Part shown: one piece after another, positions 1 to 8,265 of the stretch
Numbering within the stretch: position 1 is the stretch's first letter
How the letters are laid out: each line of letters opens with the position of its first letter
DNA from: Clostridiales bacterium UBA4698
GTDB taxonomy: Bacteria > Bacillota > Clostridia > TANB77 > UBA1234
Length of the DNA stretch: 64,000 bases
NCBI GenBank assembly: GCA_002404755.1
Contig: DHKI01000032.1
Coordinates: 1-64,000 of the forward strand
Direction: 5' to 3'
Program-made: the position numbers and the translations under genes
Notes under the pieces: generated by a model
Database searches by the model: none
What the model was told of the DNA's origin: nothing
The model's input: the letters and a program-made list of their open reading frames with translations, nothing else

Positions 1-88
1 ACGCTTAGTAGGTTGTGAAAAGTCCTGTGATAGATTAAAATCAAAGCATAACAAAAAGAAAAAATTTTACTAGCAATAGCATATATTA

Positions 89-97
89 TGATATAAT
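89..97 (+). promoter_or_regulatory. Extended -10 promoter element
   Basis: TGATATAAT, a perfect -10 box (92-97) with the upstream TG of extended -10 promoters. No good -35 box stands at the usual distance; TTTTAC at 65-70 is a poor candidate. It lies 21 bases before the start codon of the chimeric gene, so the transcript would have a very short leader holding only the ribosome binding site. Confidence 0.6.
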
Positions 98-118
98 CCT
101 TTTAAAGGAGATGAGAAG

Positions 119-586
119 ATGAAAAAAATCACATATGTAACAGGAAATTGGGCAAAGGTTATGAGTGCAAAACAGATACTAGAACCGCTTGGAATTGAGA
201 TAGACAATGTGAAAATGCAAACAACAGAAATTCAAGCAGATAGTGTAGAAGAGGTTGCGATGCATTCCGCAAAAGAGGCTCAATTTAAATTGTGGGAGAT
301 TTGCCCAAATCCTATATATGTAGCAAATCCTAACAAAGGTTTTTCAAAGCACAGTAGAGGAAACACTGTGGATATAACGATCGTATCACTAAGTGGAGAA
401 AAAGTAGAAATGCCATCAGGTTTTGATGATTTTACTAAAAAAGCAGATAGAGACTATAGCGATGTATCTAAAGAAGCAGGAGAAAATGCAAAATTACTAG
501 AAAAAGTAATGGAAGAGGCAGGTTTCGAAGGATATGCCGGCGAGTGGTGGCACTATTCCGATGAAGAAGAATATCCGGTGGTTTAA
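119..586 (+). CDS. RdgB/Ham1 N-terminus fused to VanX-type dipeptidase C-terminus
   Basis: Residues 1 to about 57 look like the start of Ham1/RdgB nucleoside-triphosphate pyrophosphatases: VTGNWAK is the usual nucleotide-binding TGN motif and TTEIQ follows at the usual place. The family's catalytic NDTG segment is absent. From about residue 55 (AQFKLWEICPNP) the protein matches the C-terminal half of VanX/DdpX D-Ala-D-Ala dipeptidases: SKHSRGNTVD carries the zinc-binding His and Asp, and GEWWHY carries the catalytic Glu and the third zinc ligand. The VanX N-terminal half, with the GYRP arginine, is missing. The start follows AAAGGAG (104-110) at 8 bases. Neither parent enzyme is complete, although the zinc site is intact. 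A deletion that joined two neighbouring genes, or an assembly join, would both give this; the sequence cannot decide. Confidence 0.7.
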   Translation: MKKITYVTGNWAKVMSAKQILEPLGIEIDNVKMQTTEIQADSVEEVAMHSAKEAQFKLWEICPNPIYVANPNKGFSKHSRGNTVDITIVSLSGEKVEMPSGFDDFTKKADRDYSDVSKEAGENAKLLEKVMEEAGFEGYAGEWWHYSDEEEYPVV

Positions 587-696
587 TTTAGTGATTTAAA
601 ATTTAGATAAGTTCAATTTGGAAAGTTTTTTTAATTGATTTTAAGACTTTGAAGGATTAGAATTTATATATAGACTAACTTATGAAGAGGGATTAT

Positions 697-990
697 ATGA
701 AAAAGAAAACGATAAGAATATTTTCAAAAATAATGTGTGCGATAATACTGCTTATGTTTTTTCAGTCATCTCTTATGATATGTAATACGCATATGTTTAC
801 ATCAAAAAGTTTAGAATGTAGTCAATGTTTGATGATATACAATATACAAAGCATATTAAAAAGCATATTTTTGATAGAAATTGTAAGGAAGCTAATAGTT
901 GTTATAAAAACATTTATTAAGAATAATATGATTGCAAAATGCAATATTTTTGGCAATCCGTTTTTAATGAAAGTGCGATTGAATGAATAA
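697..990 (+). CDS. Small membrane or secreted protein of unknown function
   Basis: A 97-residue basic protein that I do not recognise. The start at 697 is preferred over an in-frame ATG at 682 because GAGGG lies about 7 bases before it. Residues 8-28 form a hydrophobic segment that could be a signal anchor, and a second hydrophobic stretch (IFLIEIVRKLIVVIKTF) lies in the middle. A CSQC-like pair of cysteines sits between them. It ends 41 bases before the ABC transporter ATPase gene on the same strand, so it probably belongs to that operon and may be an accessory protein, but nothing in it shows a function. Confidence 0.5.
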   Translation: MKKKTIRIFSKIMCAIILLMFFQSSLMICNTHMFTSKSLECSQCLMIYNIQSILKSIFLIEIVRKLIVVIKTFIKNNMIAKCNIFGNPFLMKVRLNE

Positions 991-1031
991 AAATTCTTAT
1001 CATATTAAAATAAAAATTATTAGGAGGAAAT

Positions 1032-1685
1032 ATGATAAGAATAGAAAATATAAAAAAAGATTTTAATGAAGATACAAAAATTCATTTAAAAGATTTGAAA
1101 TTTGAAAATGGAAAAACATATGCTATTTTGGGAGTATCTGGCTCTGGAAAAACAACACTTTTAAACATGATAGCAGGGATAGTTACACCAACATGCGGAA
1201 AGATATTTGTTGATAATATAGAAGTTACAGCACTTACACAAAAAGAGAAAGATAGTTTTAGATTGAAAAATATTGGGTACATTTTTCAGGACTTTAAATT
1301 GATTGAAGATATGACTGTAGAAGATAATTTAAAAATATTGAAAATCGAGAAAATAAAATGCGAAGATATACAAAGCATGTTAGCTCAAGTGGGTCTTGAA
1401 AATAAATTAAAAGAAAAAATAAGAAAATTGTCAGGAGGAGAAAAGCAGAGAGTAGCTATAGCAAGGGCTTTGATGAAATCTCCAAAGATAATACTTGCAG
1501 ATGAACCTACAGGAAGTTTAAATTACGAAAAAGGAAAAGAGATAATGCAACTTTTGAAGAAAGTACATAATAAAAACAATAATGTTATGATATTTGTAAC
1601 TCATGATGATAGAATGGCAGAATATGCGGACAAAACAATTAAATTTGAAGATATCCTTGTGAAGGGAGGCGATGCTAATGATTAA
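1032..1685 (+). CDS. ABC transporter ATP-binding protein, MacB/LolD type
   Basis: A 217-residue ATPase of the family that partners FtsX-like permeases. The Walker A motif GVSGSGKTT lies near residue 35, the Q-loop at YIFQDF, the signature LSGGEKQR near residue 135, and Walker B IILADEP with the catalytic Glu near residue 158; the switch histidine is in VTHDD. AGGAGG precedes the start. It overlaps the permease gene by 8 bases, which fits translational coupling. Members of this family usually drive release of substrates from the membrane or periplasmic side (mechanotransmission), not import. The substrate is unknown; the histidine-rich partner suggests a metal link. Confidence 0.9.
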   Translation: MIRIENIKKDFNEDTKIHLKDLKFENGKTYAILGVSGSGKTTLLNMIAGIVTPTCGKIFVDNIEVTALTQKEKDSFRLKNIGYIFQDFKLIEDMTVEDNLKILKIEKIKCEDIQSMLAQVGLENKLKEKIRKLSGGEKQRVAIARALMKSPKIILADEPTGSLNYEKGKEIMQLLKKVHNKNNNVMIFVTHDDRMAEYADKTIKFEDILVKGGDAND

Positions 1686-2868
1686 TTTTGCTATAAAAAA
1701 CCTTCTTACAAGAAAATCAAAATTCTTAATAACAACAATTGCAATAATAATCTCTACTTTGATAATAATGTTTAGTTATAACCTTGCAAGACAATTAAAT
1801 GATGGGATAATATCAACAGCTTCGTATTATGATGTTGTTGTTGGGGCTGATACAAGCTCAACTGATTTAGTAATGTCTACAATGTTTTTTACTGGTACAG
1901 CAACAACGACAATTGATGAAGAAATATATGATGAATTAAAAAACAATAAAGATGTAAAAGAAGTTATTCCTTTTGCAACTGGAGATAATTATATGGGAGG
2001 ACTAATTGTTGGAACAGAAAGTTCTTTCTTAAGAGAAAAAAATTTTGAAAGCGGAAATAATTTTAGCAAGGCTTTTGAAATCGTATTAGGACATAATGTG
2101 GCGGAAAAAAACGGACTAAAAGTAGGAGATAAAATAATAGGAAGTCATGGTGTTGCAGAATCGTCGCATTCTCACGAAAATAATCCTTATACGGTAGTTG
2201 GAATATTACAAAAAACATATACAGCATACGATAATACACTATTTACTAAAACAGATAGCGTGTGGGAAACGCATGAGGAACATGAAGAACACGAAGAAAA
2301 CGAAGAGCATGAAGAGCATGATGAGCATGAGCACAAACATGAATACACAGCGATATTAGTTAAAACCAAAAACCCATCTGAGGCGTTAAATTTAATGAAT
2401 GAATTAAATAAAAAAGTGGGAATTCTTGCGGTAAATCCATCAACTGTTTTAAGAGAATTGCTAGAAAACATTGATTTTGTGAAAAATATAGTATATGTGT
2501 TATGTGCAGTAATAGGTGTTATGTCATTTGTAATCATATATATGATTAACCTGATGGTAATGCAAGATGTAAAAAAAGATGTTTTACTTATGAGACTTTT
2601 AGGACTTCAAAGAAAAAATATTTCGAAAATAATATTGCTTCAGAACGGTGTAATAAGTATACTTGGTGTGTTTGTGGCATTTCTACTTACAAGAATATCA
2701 TTGATACTTGTAAATAATATAACAACTTCTATGGGTATTGTAATGAATTATACCAAAGTATATGTACAAGAATATTTAATAATGATAGTTGTTATTATAA
2801 TAAGCTTGATACCTGCACTTATAAGTCTATGGAGAATGTTTGAAAGGAGCCTAGAAGATGAAAAATAA
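1678..2868 (+). CDS. MacB/FtsX-type ABC permease with histidine-rich extracellular stretch
   Basis: A 396-residue permease with the MacB-type layout: one N-terminal membrane helix (about 13-33), a large extracellular domain, and three C-terminal helices (from about residue 265). Start 1678 is chosen because GGAGG at 1665-1669 is 8 bases upstream; an ATG at 1672 would be too close. Inside the extracellular domain, at about residues 198-222, lies a run made almost only of His, Glu and Asp with eight histidines in repeated HEE-type units, and a second His cluster (SSHSHENN) about 35 residues earlier. Such runs usually bind Zn, Cu or Ni. The gene overlaps both neighbours by 8-11 bases. I infer a metal-responsive or metal-handling exporter or release system; the family alone does not show the substrate. 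Confidence 0.85.
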   Translation: MINFAIKNLLTRKSKFLITTIAIIISTLIIMFSYNLARQLNDGIISTASYYDVVVGADTSSTDLVMSTMFFTGTATTTIDEEIYDELKNNKDVKEVIPFATGDNYMGGLIVGTESSFLREKNFESGNNFSKAFEIVLGHNVAEKNGLKVGDKIIGSHGVAESSHSHENNPYTVVGILQKTYTAYDNTLFTKTDSVWETHEEHEEHEENEEHEEHDEHEHKHEYTAILVKTKNPSEALNLMNELNKKVGILAVNPSTVLRELLENIDFVKNIVYVLCAVIGVMSFVIIYMINLMVMQDVKKDVLLMRLLGLQRKNISKIILLQNGVISILGVFVAFLLTRISLILVNNITTSMGIVMNYTKVYVQEYLIMIVVIIISLIPALISLWRMFERSLEDEK

Positions 2869-3712
2869 CAAGAAGATTCTAATAATATGTTTAATATCGA
2901 TGATATTAATTGGTTTAGTTATATTTATTGCAATAAGCAAAGAAAATAAAGTAAATGCGCAAGACAAAGTTAAAAATTCGGAGAAGATTATTTCTAGCGG
3001 TACATATCAAATTAAGTTCAGTGATTTAGTCTCTTTAGACGATTTGAAGGAGTATAATAATAAAGAAGTGACTGCTATAGGGTATCTTTCACCAATAACG
3101 AGCTACGATGGAAGTTTTGGTTATTTAATGAATTTGCCATATCAAACATGTCCATATTGTATACCAAGCGATACAAAAATAACAAATACGATTTCAATAT
3201 TTGCAAAAAGTGGGCAAAAAATTGAATTTACAGAAGCAGCAGTGTTGGTTAGAGGAACATTGAAATTAGAACCATATACAGATGCATATGGATATTCATA
3301 TAATTATAGATTAGTTGATGTTAAGATAGAAAAAGCAGATACATCAGAATTAGGAGAAAAAATAGCATTATACAATAAACTTGCCGAAAAAGAAATTTTA
3401 ACAAATCTTATGGCAATGTTATATGCTGTAGATGACAATGTATTTTACGATGAATATACTGCAAATGGAGCAACATATGAAAGACAACTTGTAGATACTT
3501 CAAAAATTGATACTATTCTTACAAATCTAGAAGATTTTAAAGAACAAGATATTTCAATATTAAAAGAAGTTGCAGAAGAATTAAAAAATATAGCAACAGA
3601 TACAAATGAACTTATACAAAAAGAAAACTATGAAAAAATCTTAGAATATAAAGAAAGAACATTAAATCTATTCTATAGAATAGGAGACTGGATGAGATTG
3701 TATCAACTATAA
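2858..3712 (+). CDS. Membrane-anchored OB-fold-like protein with CPYC motif, ABC transporter partner
   Basis: A 284-residue protein with an N-terminal membrane anchor (residues 6-26) and an extracellular domain. Residues about 55-150 have the pattern of a small beta-barrel (VTAIGYLSPI, then YLMNLPYQTCPYC), which resembles the DUF3299-like domains encoded beside MacB-type ABC transporters in zinc-responsive clusters of other bacteria. The CPYC pair could bind metal or be redox active. The C-terminal 110 residues are helical and acidic. The start overlaps the permease end by 11 bases with GGAG upstream, so the three genes are one operon. The assignment to DUF3299-like is from memory of the motif and is not secure. 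Confidence 0.6.
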   Translation: MKNNKKILIICLISMILIGLVIFIAISKENKVNAQDKVKNSEKIISSGTYQIKFSDLVSLDDLKEYNNKEVTAIGYLSPITSYDGSFGYLMNLPYQTCPYCIPSDTKITNTISIFAKSGQKIEFTEAAVLVRGTLKLEPYTDAYGYSYNYRLVDVKIEKADTSELGEKIALYNKLAEKEILTNLMAMLYAVDDNVFYDEYTANGATYERQLVDTSKIDTILTNLEDFKEQDISILKEVAEELKNIATDTNELIQKENYEKILEYKERTLNLFYRIGDWMRLYQL

Positions 3713-3761
3713 TAAAACGGAGAGATTAACTAGCAAAAAATCTCTGACAAGGAGGATAAAA

Positions 3762-4469
3762 ATGGAAAAAAGTAAAATAGTATTAAAAGTTGTTGTATTA
3801 TTAGTAGCAATATTTTTAATTTCAAGTATTGTATTGCTTATGACAGGTGGTTCAAACATCTATGAAACAATTCTTGGACTAAAGAAAGATGAAATAACTC
3901 CTAATAATTCAACTGTTTCAGGCGAAACTATAAATGATAATCAAACAGCAGAATCTGGCGAAAATTTAGAAAATGAGGACTTTAAATTTTATGTAGCACC
4001 AGAGGATAAAAGAATAAAAAGCATAATGCTAGAGGGAATGGAAGAAGAGGTAAATTATGAATATGTAGAAAGCTCTTTAGGATATAGATTTCAACTAGAT
4101 AAGGCTGATTTTTTAATAAGTAGAGAAGATGACAAAGACTATTACAGATCAAAAGATTTAGAAAATGACCTTTACTTTACGGTCGAGTTTAAGGATATAA
4201 ACTTTGAAGAGGAAAAAGAAAAACAAAAGCAAAACATAATATCAGATGATGACTACACAGTAAATCAAAATAGAGCTTTTTGTGTAGATGGAGAATCGCC
4301 AAGTAGCAATGATACATTAAGTTTTGATTCAAAATTTGAAGATATAATATATGTAGAGGCACCAAATGGGGTTTATATAATAAAAGAACATTATTTTATG
4401 GAAGCAATAGAAGGATGGGTCTCTAGGGTTGCACAAATGCTCGGATTAAGTTTTGAAATAGTAGACTAA
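3762..4469 (+). CDS. Membrane-anchored extracellular protein, unknown function
   Basis: A 235-residue protein with one N-terminal membrane segment (residues 7-27), a low-complexity Ser/Asn/Glu linker (about 40-70) and an acidic extracellular domain. AAGGAGG stands before the start. It is 49 bases downstream of the ABC operon and could be cotranscribed, although a short AGAGATT...AATCTCT hairpin lies between them. I do not recognise the domain; the sequence shows no catalytic motif. Confidence 0.6.
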   Translation: MEKSKIVLKVVVLLVAIFLISSIVLLMTGGSNIYETILGLKKDEITPNNSTVSGETINDNQTAESGENLENEDFKFYVAPEDKRIKSIMLEGMEEEVNYEYVESSLGYRFQLDKADFLISREDDKDYYRSKDLENDLYFTVEFKDINFEEEKEKQKQNIISDDDYTVNQNRAFCVDGESPSSNDTLSFDSKFEDIIYVEAPNGVYIIKEHYFMEAIEGWVSRVAQMLGLSFEIVD

Positions 4470-4572
4470 ATAGTTTGTAATAAAAAATGTATAATGTTGC
4501 TATTCCAGATACTTTTTGCAGAGAAAACTGATGAAATAAAGCAAATTGGAATCCGAATCCTATAAAATATGA

Positions 4573-4632
4573 TATAATCAAAGAGGTTAGTAAAAAAATT
4601 ACATTATAAATGTGATTTTACTAATCTCTTTT
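4573..4632 (+). promoter_or_regulatory. Extended -10 element immediately followed by a long hairpin
   Basis: TGATATAAT at 4570-4578 is followed directly by an inverted repeat: AAGAGGTTAGTAAAA (4580-4594) pairs with TTTTACTAATCTCTTTT (4616-4632). The hairpin ends in a T-rich run, so it may simply be the terminator of the upstream gene. However, a transcript from the -10 box would begin inside its 5' arm. Confidence 0.45.
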
Positions 4633-4668
4633 ATTAAATAAAAACGTTTTGCAAGAGAGGGGTTTATT

Positions 4669-5811
4669 ATGGCAAATATAAACGATTATTTACTATGGCG
4701 TGGAGATCTTCCAATAAATGATAAGTTTAGGTTTAACGAAATAGATAGCATGATTTTGGCAAGGTTTTCATATTTGAGATTTGACAAAATAAAAGTCGAA
4801 CCATTAGAAACTATAGGAAGCATATCTAATAAAATGAAAGATTTAGATAATGAAGAATTTAGATATAATGGCGATAAAGAATTAATAACGTATCTTGGTC
4901 AGAGTGAAAGATTTAAAAATATGGTTGTTACTGATTTTGTGCAATTGGATGATAAAGAGATTGAAAAGCAATTTGGTGCAATAACAGTACACATATCAGA
5001 TGATGAAATATATGTTTCTTTTATTGGAACAGACGCAACGATAATGGGTTGGAAAGAAGATTTCAATATGGGCTTTTTGGAGAATGTGCCATGTCAACTT
5101 GCAGGAAAAGAGTATCTAAGTGAAATAGCAGAAAAATATAAAAATACAAGGATACGTGTGGGTGGTCATTCAAAAGGTGGAAATGTGGCTATATTTTCTG
5201 TTATTACAGCATCGAGAGAAATACAAGATAGGATTATAAAAGTTTATAATTACGATGGACCAGGTTTTAATAATGAAATAATAGAAAGATATGCAAATCA
5301 AAAAATCATAAATCAAATAGAAACGTACATATCACAAGATTCAGTAATTGGAAGAGTGCTAAATCACAAAGAAAAAATAACAGTTGTGCAAAGTGTTCAG
5401 AAAGGTTTATTGCAACACGATATATATTCTTGGCAAGTATTAAAAACAAATCCTATAACTTTAGAGAAAAATACTCAAATAAGCGAGGATATTAAAAATG
5501 CTTTAAACACGTGGCTTGATGAAACCACAAATGAACAAAGAAAAATATTCATAGACTCGATTTTTGAACTTTTTTATTCAACAGAAGCTGAAACTTTTGG
5601 AGAAATATCTGCTACATTAATGCAAAACATCATTAAAATATTAAAAAAATACACTGAAATATCAAAAGAAGATAGAAAAACAATTACAGAAATGATAACA
5701 ATATTTGTTAAAGCATATTTTTCTGTTATCAAAGAAAGAGAAAGCATAAAGATTAGGCGAGGAAAAGAAATCCTTTTGGCTGGTGAAGAAGCATTAGAAG
5801 AAAACGTTTAG
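4669..5811 (+). CDS. DUF2974 alpha/beta-hydrolase (Mbeg1-like)
   Basis: A 380-residue protein of the DUF2974 family. The family N-terminus (NINDYLLWRGDL) is present, followed by the FSYLRF segment. The nucleophile elbow GGHSKGGN near residue 168 supplies the Ser of a lipase-type triad; YNYDGPGFN near residue 200 can supply the Asp and LLQHDIYSW near residue 250 the His. No signal peptide or membrane segment is visible, so it should act in the cytoplasm. GAGAGGGG precedes the start. It is a single gene with its own promoter region. The substrate of this family is not established; lipid or ester hydrolysis is inferred from the fold. Confidence 0.8.
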   Translation: MANINDYLLWRGDLPINDKFRFNEIDSMILARFSYLRFDKIKVEPLETIGSISNKMKDLDNEEFRYNGDKELITYLGQSERFKNMVVTDFVQLDDKEIEKQFGAITVHISDDEIYVSFIGTDATIMGWKEDFNMGFLENVPCQLAGKEYLSEIAEKYKNTRIRVGGHSKGGNVAIFSVITASREIQDRIIKVYNYDGPGFNNEIIERYANQKIINQIETYISQDSVIGRVLNHKEKITVVQSVQKGLLQHDIYSWQVLKTNPITLEKNTQISEDIKNALNTWLDETTNEQRKIFIDSIFELFYSTEAETFGEISATLMQNIIKILKKYTEISKEDRKTITEMITIFVKAYFSVIKERESIKIRRGKEILLAGEEALEENV

Positions 5812-5851
5812 CTATAAACTAGTGAAACATATTCTTTTTCTTAACGATTTA

Positions 5852-5860
5852 TGATATAAT
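5852..5860 (+). promoter_or_regulatory. Extended -10 promoter element
   Basis: TGATATAAT, identical to the elements at 89 and 4570. It lies 55 bases before the preferred start of the DUF2500 gene. Confidence 0.5.
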
Positions 5861-5915
5861 CTTCTTGCCAGTAATGGAAAATATTTTGTATGAAATTATG
5901 GAAGGAGAAATTATA

Positions 5916-6203
5916 TTGCATATATTTTTAATTTTAGTTTTTCTAGCTTTTGCTTATGTTATAACTAATAGAGTTCTTGATGAGAGAGCACCAGAAGAGA
6001 CCGTGGATGCAACCCTGATAAAGAAAAAAGTTGGTAGTGTAGTCGATACAAATAATATGATTAACACGGAGTATATTTTGTTTTTCGATATAGCCGGAAA
6101 AACAAAAAAATTTGCTGTAACATATTCAAAATACGAAGAATTACAAGAAGGAAAACAAGGAAAGCTAACATACAAGAGAAATAAATTTGTTAGTTTTGTA
6201 TAA
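5916..6203 (+). CDS. DUF2500 family membrane-anchored protein
   Basis: A 95-residue protein beginning at TTG 5916, chosen because GGAG (5904-5907) is 8 bases upstream and the hydrophobic segment then begins at residue 2; earlier in-frame starts lack a binding site. After the membrane segment (residues 2-22) comes a beta-rich domain with the DUF2500 pattern: ATLIKKK, YILFFDIAGKTKKFAV, and the closing GKQGKLTYKRNKFVSF. The function of the family is unknown. It is 13 bases upstream of the next envelope protein gene and is probably cotranscribed with it. Confidence 0.7.
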   Translation: MHIFLILVFLAFAYVITNRVLDERAPEETVDATLIKKKVGSVVDTNNMINTEYILFFDIAGKTKKFAVTYSKYEELQEGKQGKLTYKRNKFVSFV

Positions 6204-6216
6204 AGGAGGATTTTAA

Positions 6217-6993
6217 GTGGAAAATAAAAAGAATTTAACACCGATTATAGTTGCGGTAATTTTAATAGTGGTTGTTGCCGTAGCTTTAGGAATAGGCTTA
6301 ATGTCTAAGAATAATGATAGAAATATAAATTGGGCAAACGAAAATAATTTAACTTCTGAATTAGATGTAAAATTAAAAGGCTCAAATTTAATACTAAAAA
6401 GTGGAAACACTTATATTGCAGAAGGCGTAAGTGGCGATGTGGCATATACCAACGAAGATGGTATTATTGAAATAAAGGAAAGTGGAAGTGTTCTTTCGGA
6501 AACTCAAAATGTAGTTGTTAACATTCCTGAAAAGACTAAATTAAGAAGAGCAAATATTTCTACTGAGCTTGGTAATGTTGAAATCAGAGATACTTTGAAA
6601 GCTAAGAAGATGAAATTGGAAATAGGTGCAGGTCAAGCTAACATAGCAGATATCAATACTTTTGATGCAATAATAAATGTTGGTGCAGGAAAATTGAAAT
6701 TGGATTCTGGTACTATCACTGATTTGACTTTTAAACTAGGAATTGGCGAAGCAGAAATAACATCAAAATTGTTAGGACTTAGTGAAATTACAACTGGAAT
6801 TGGTAATCTTAAATTACATTTAGAAGGTAGCATAGAAGATTACAAAATAGAGATATTAAAATCTACTGGTGAAGTTTTTGTTTCAGATAAAAAATGTTCT
6901 AAAGATGAAGTAATAGGAAATGGCGAAAACGTGATTGAAATATACGGTGGTGCAGGAGAAATAAAAATAGATTTTACAGCAGATAACAATTAG
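6217..6993 (+). CDS. Membrane-anchored DUF4097-like beta-helix protein
   Basis: A 258-residue protein starting at GTG 6217 with AAAGGAGGA 7-8 bases upstream. An N-terminal membrane segment (about 9-28) anchors an extracellular domain rich in short beta strands with regularly spaced glycines (ISTELGNVEI, LEIGAGQANI, INVGAGKLKL, LGIGEAEI, TTGIGNLKL). That ladder is typical of DUF4097-type putative adhesin or LiaX-like domains in Bacillota. It follows the DUF2500 gene closely and ends in a terminator. A role in sensing or maintaining the envelope is suggested by the family only. Confidence 0.7.
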   Translation: MENKKNLTPIIVAVILIVVVAVALGIGLMSKNNDRNINWANENNLTSELDVKLKGSNLILKSGNTYIAEGVSGDVAYTNEDGIIEIKESGSVLSETQNVVVNIPEKTKLRRANISTELGNVEIRDTLKAKKMKLEIGAGQANIADINTFDAIINVGAGKLKLDSGTITDLTFKLGIGEAEITSKLLGLSEITTGIGNLKLHLEGSIEDYKIEILKSTGEVFVSDKKCSKDEVIGNGENVIEIYGGAGEIKIDFTADNN

Positions 6994-7010
6994 TTTTATA
7001 TTGAAAAAAT

Positions 7011-7060
7011 AAAATACCTCGAGGTATTAGAATGTGTTTCTAATATTTCGGGGTGTTTTT
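7011..7060 (+). terminator. Rho-independent terminator
   Basis: A stem of about 20 pairs with several G-U pairs (arms 7013-7032 and 7037-7057) around a 4-base loop, followed by GTTTTT. It closes the DUF2500/DUF4097 unit. The following 230 bases up to the aldolase gene are AT-rich leader; TATAAT at 7063-7068 could serve as a promoter. Confidence 0.75.
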
Positions 7061-7294
7061 GGTATAATAAATTTAATATTGATTATTTTAATCAAAAATA
7101 ATAGTTGATATTTAAAGATTAAAACGATAAAATAATTCTTGTAAATAAAGTAATAACTTTAGTAACTTATATAATGAAAATGCGATGAGAGAATATATTT
7201 TATATAATATAAGTTCTAACATGTGTATTATTAAACAAGAAGAATAATTATATATTCGATAACGAAAATTAAATATAGAAAGGAAATGAGTTTT

Positions 7295-8182
7295 ATGAAT
7301 GAAAAGATGTATGAAATAATGAAAGATAAGAGAGGCTTTATAGCTGCACTTGACCAAAGCGGTGGAAGCAGCAGTAAAACATTAAAAGCATATGGAATAG
7401 ATGAAAGCGAGTATACAACAGAAGAAGAGATGTTCAATTTAATTCATGAGATGAGAAAAAGAGTTTTCACAAGCAAAGCTTTTACAAACGAACATATAAT
7501 AGGAGCAATATTGTTTGAGAAAACAATGCTTTCAAAAGTAAATGGAGAATATACAGCGGATTATTTATGGAATGAAAAACAAATAGTATCATTTTTGAAA
7601 GTAGATAAAGGTCTAGCAGAAGAAAAAAATGGTGTTAAACTTATGAAAGAAATACCAAACTTAGCAGAAGAATTAAAAGAAGCAAACGAGAAACATGTAT
7701 TTGGAACAAAAATGAGATCAGTTATATATGAAGCAAATGAAGAGGGAATAAGAGATGTCGTAAAACAACAATTTGAATTTGCTAAAATAATCTGCGATGC
7801 CGGATTAGTTCCTATAATCGAACCAGAAGTTGATATAAATTCAGCTGAAAAAGAAAAATGCGAAGAAATATTGAAATCAGAAATTAAGAAACAATTAGAT
7901 GCTTGGAACAAAGAGGACAAGATAATGTTTAAATTCACAATTCCAACAGTTGCAAATCATTACTTAGACTTATACAATTATGAGTGTGTTGTAAGAATAG
8001 TTGCATTATCTGGAGGATATGATATTGAAAAGGCAGTTGAATTACTTGCTAAAAACAATAGAATGATAGCTAGCTTCTCAAGAGCATTATTACAAGACTT
8101 AAATGTTCATCAAACACCAGAAGAGTTTGATGCTAAATTAAATGATGTAATTGTTAAAATATATAACGCATCAATAACGTAG
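7295..8182 (+). CDS. fda: Fructose-bisphosphate aldolase class I
   Basis: A 295-residue class I (Schiff-base) aldolase of the bacterial type known from staphylococci. The N-terminal GFIAALDQSGGSSSKTLKAYG is diagnostic; KMRSVIYE, PIIEPEVDI, FKFTIPT with the Schiff-base lysine region, and VALSGGYD with the phosphate-binding glycines follow in order. Start 7295 is preferred because AGGA at 7281-7284 is 10 bases away; an ATG at 7286 would be too close. The enzyme splits fructose 1,6-bisphosphate in the cytoplasm. The next gene downstream is phosphoglycerate mutase, so this is a glycolytic cluster with separate terminators. Confidence 0.93.
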   Translation: MNEKMYEIMKDKRGFIAALDQSGGSSSKTLKAYGIDESEYTTEEEMFNLIHEMRKRVFTSKAFTNEHIIGAILFEKTMLSKVNGEYTADYLWNEKQIVSFLKVDKGLAEEKNGVKLMKEIPNLAEELKEANEKHVFGTKMRSVIYEANEEGIRDVVKQQFEFAKIICDAGLVPIIEPEVDINSAEKEKCEEILKSEIKKQLDAWNKEDKIMFKFTIPTVANHYLDLYNYECVVRIVALSGGYDIEKAVELLAKNNRMIASFSRALLQDLNVHQTPEEFDAKLNDVIVKIYNASIT

Positions 8183-8194
8183 GAAGTAGTGCAT

Positions 8195-8237
8195 AAAAGT
8201 GGAGCGAAAATAAAGTGTCGACTCCACTTTTGTTTTT
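8195..8237 (+). terminator. Rho-independent terminator
   Basis: AAAAGTGGAG (8195-8204) pairs with CTCCACTTTT (8222-8231), followed by a T-run. It separates the aldolase from phosphoglycerate mutase. Confidence 0.8.
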
Positions 8238-8265
8238 AAAATTATAAAAAGGAGATGTATTTTAT

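Noticed and set aside
2270..2343. The His/Glu run in the permease as a microsatellite artefact
   Set aside because: The codons vary (CAT and CAC, GAA and GAG), so the run is kept at protein level and is not a simple DNA repeat.
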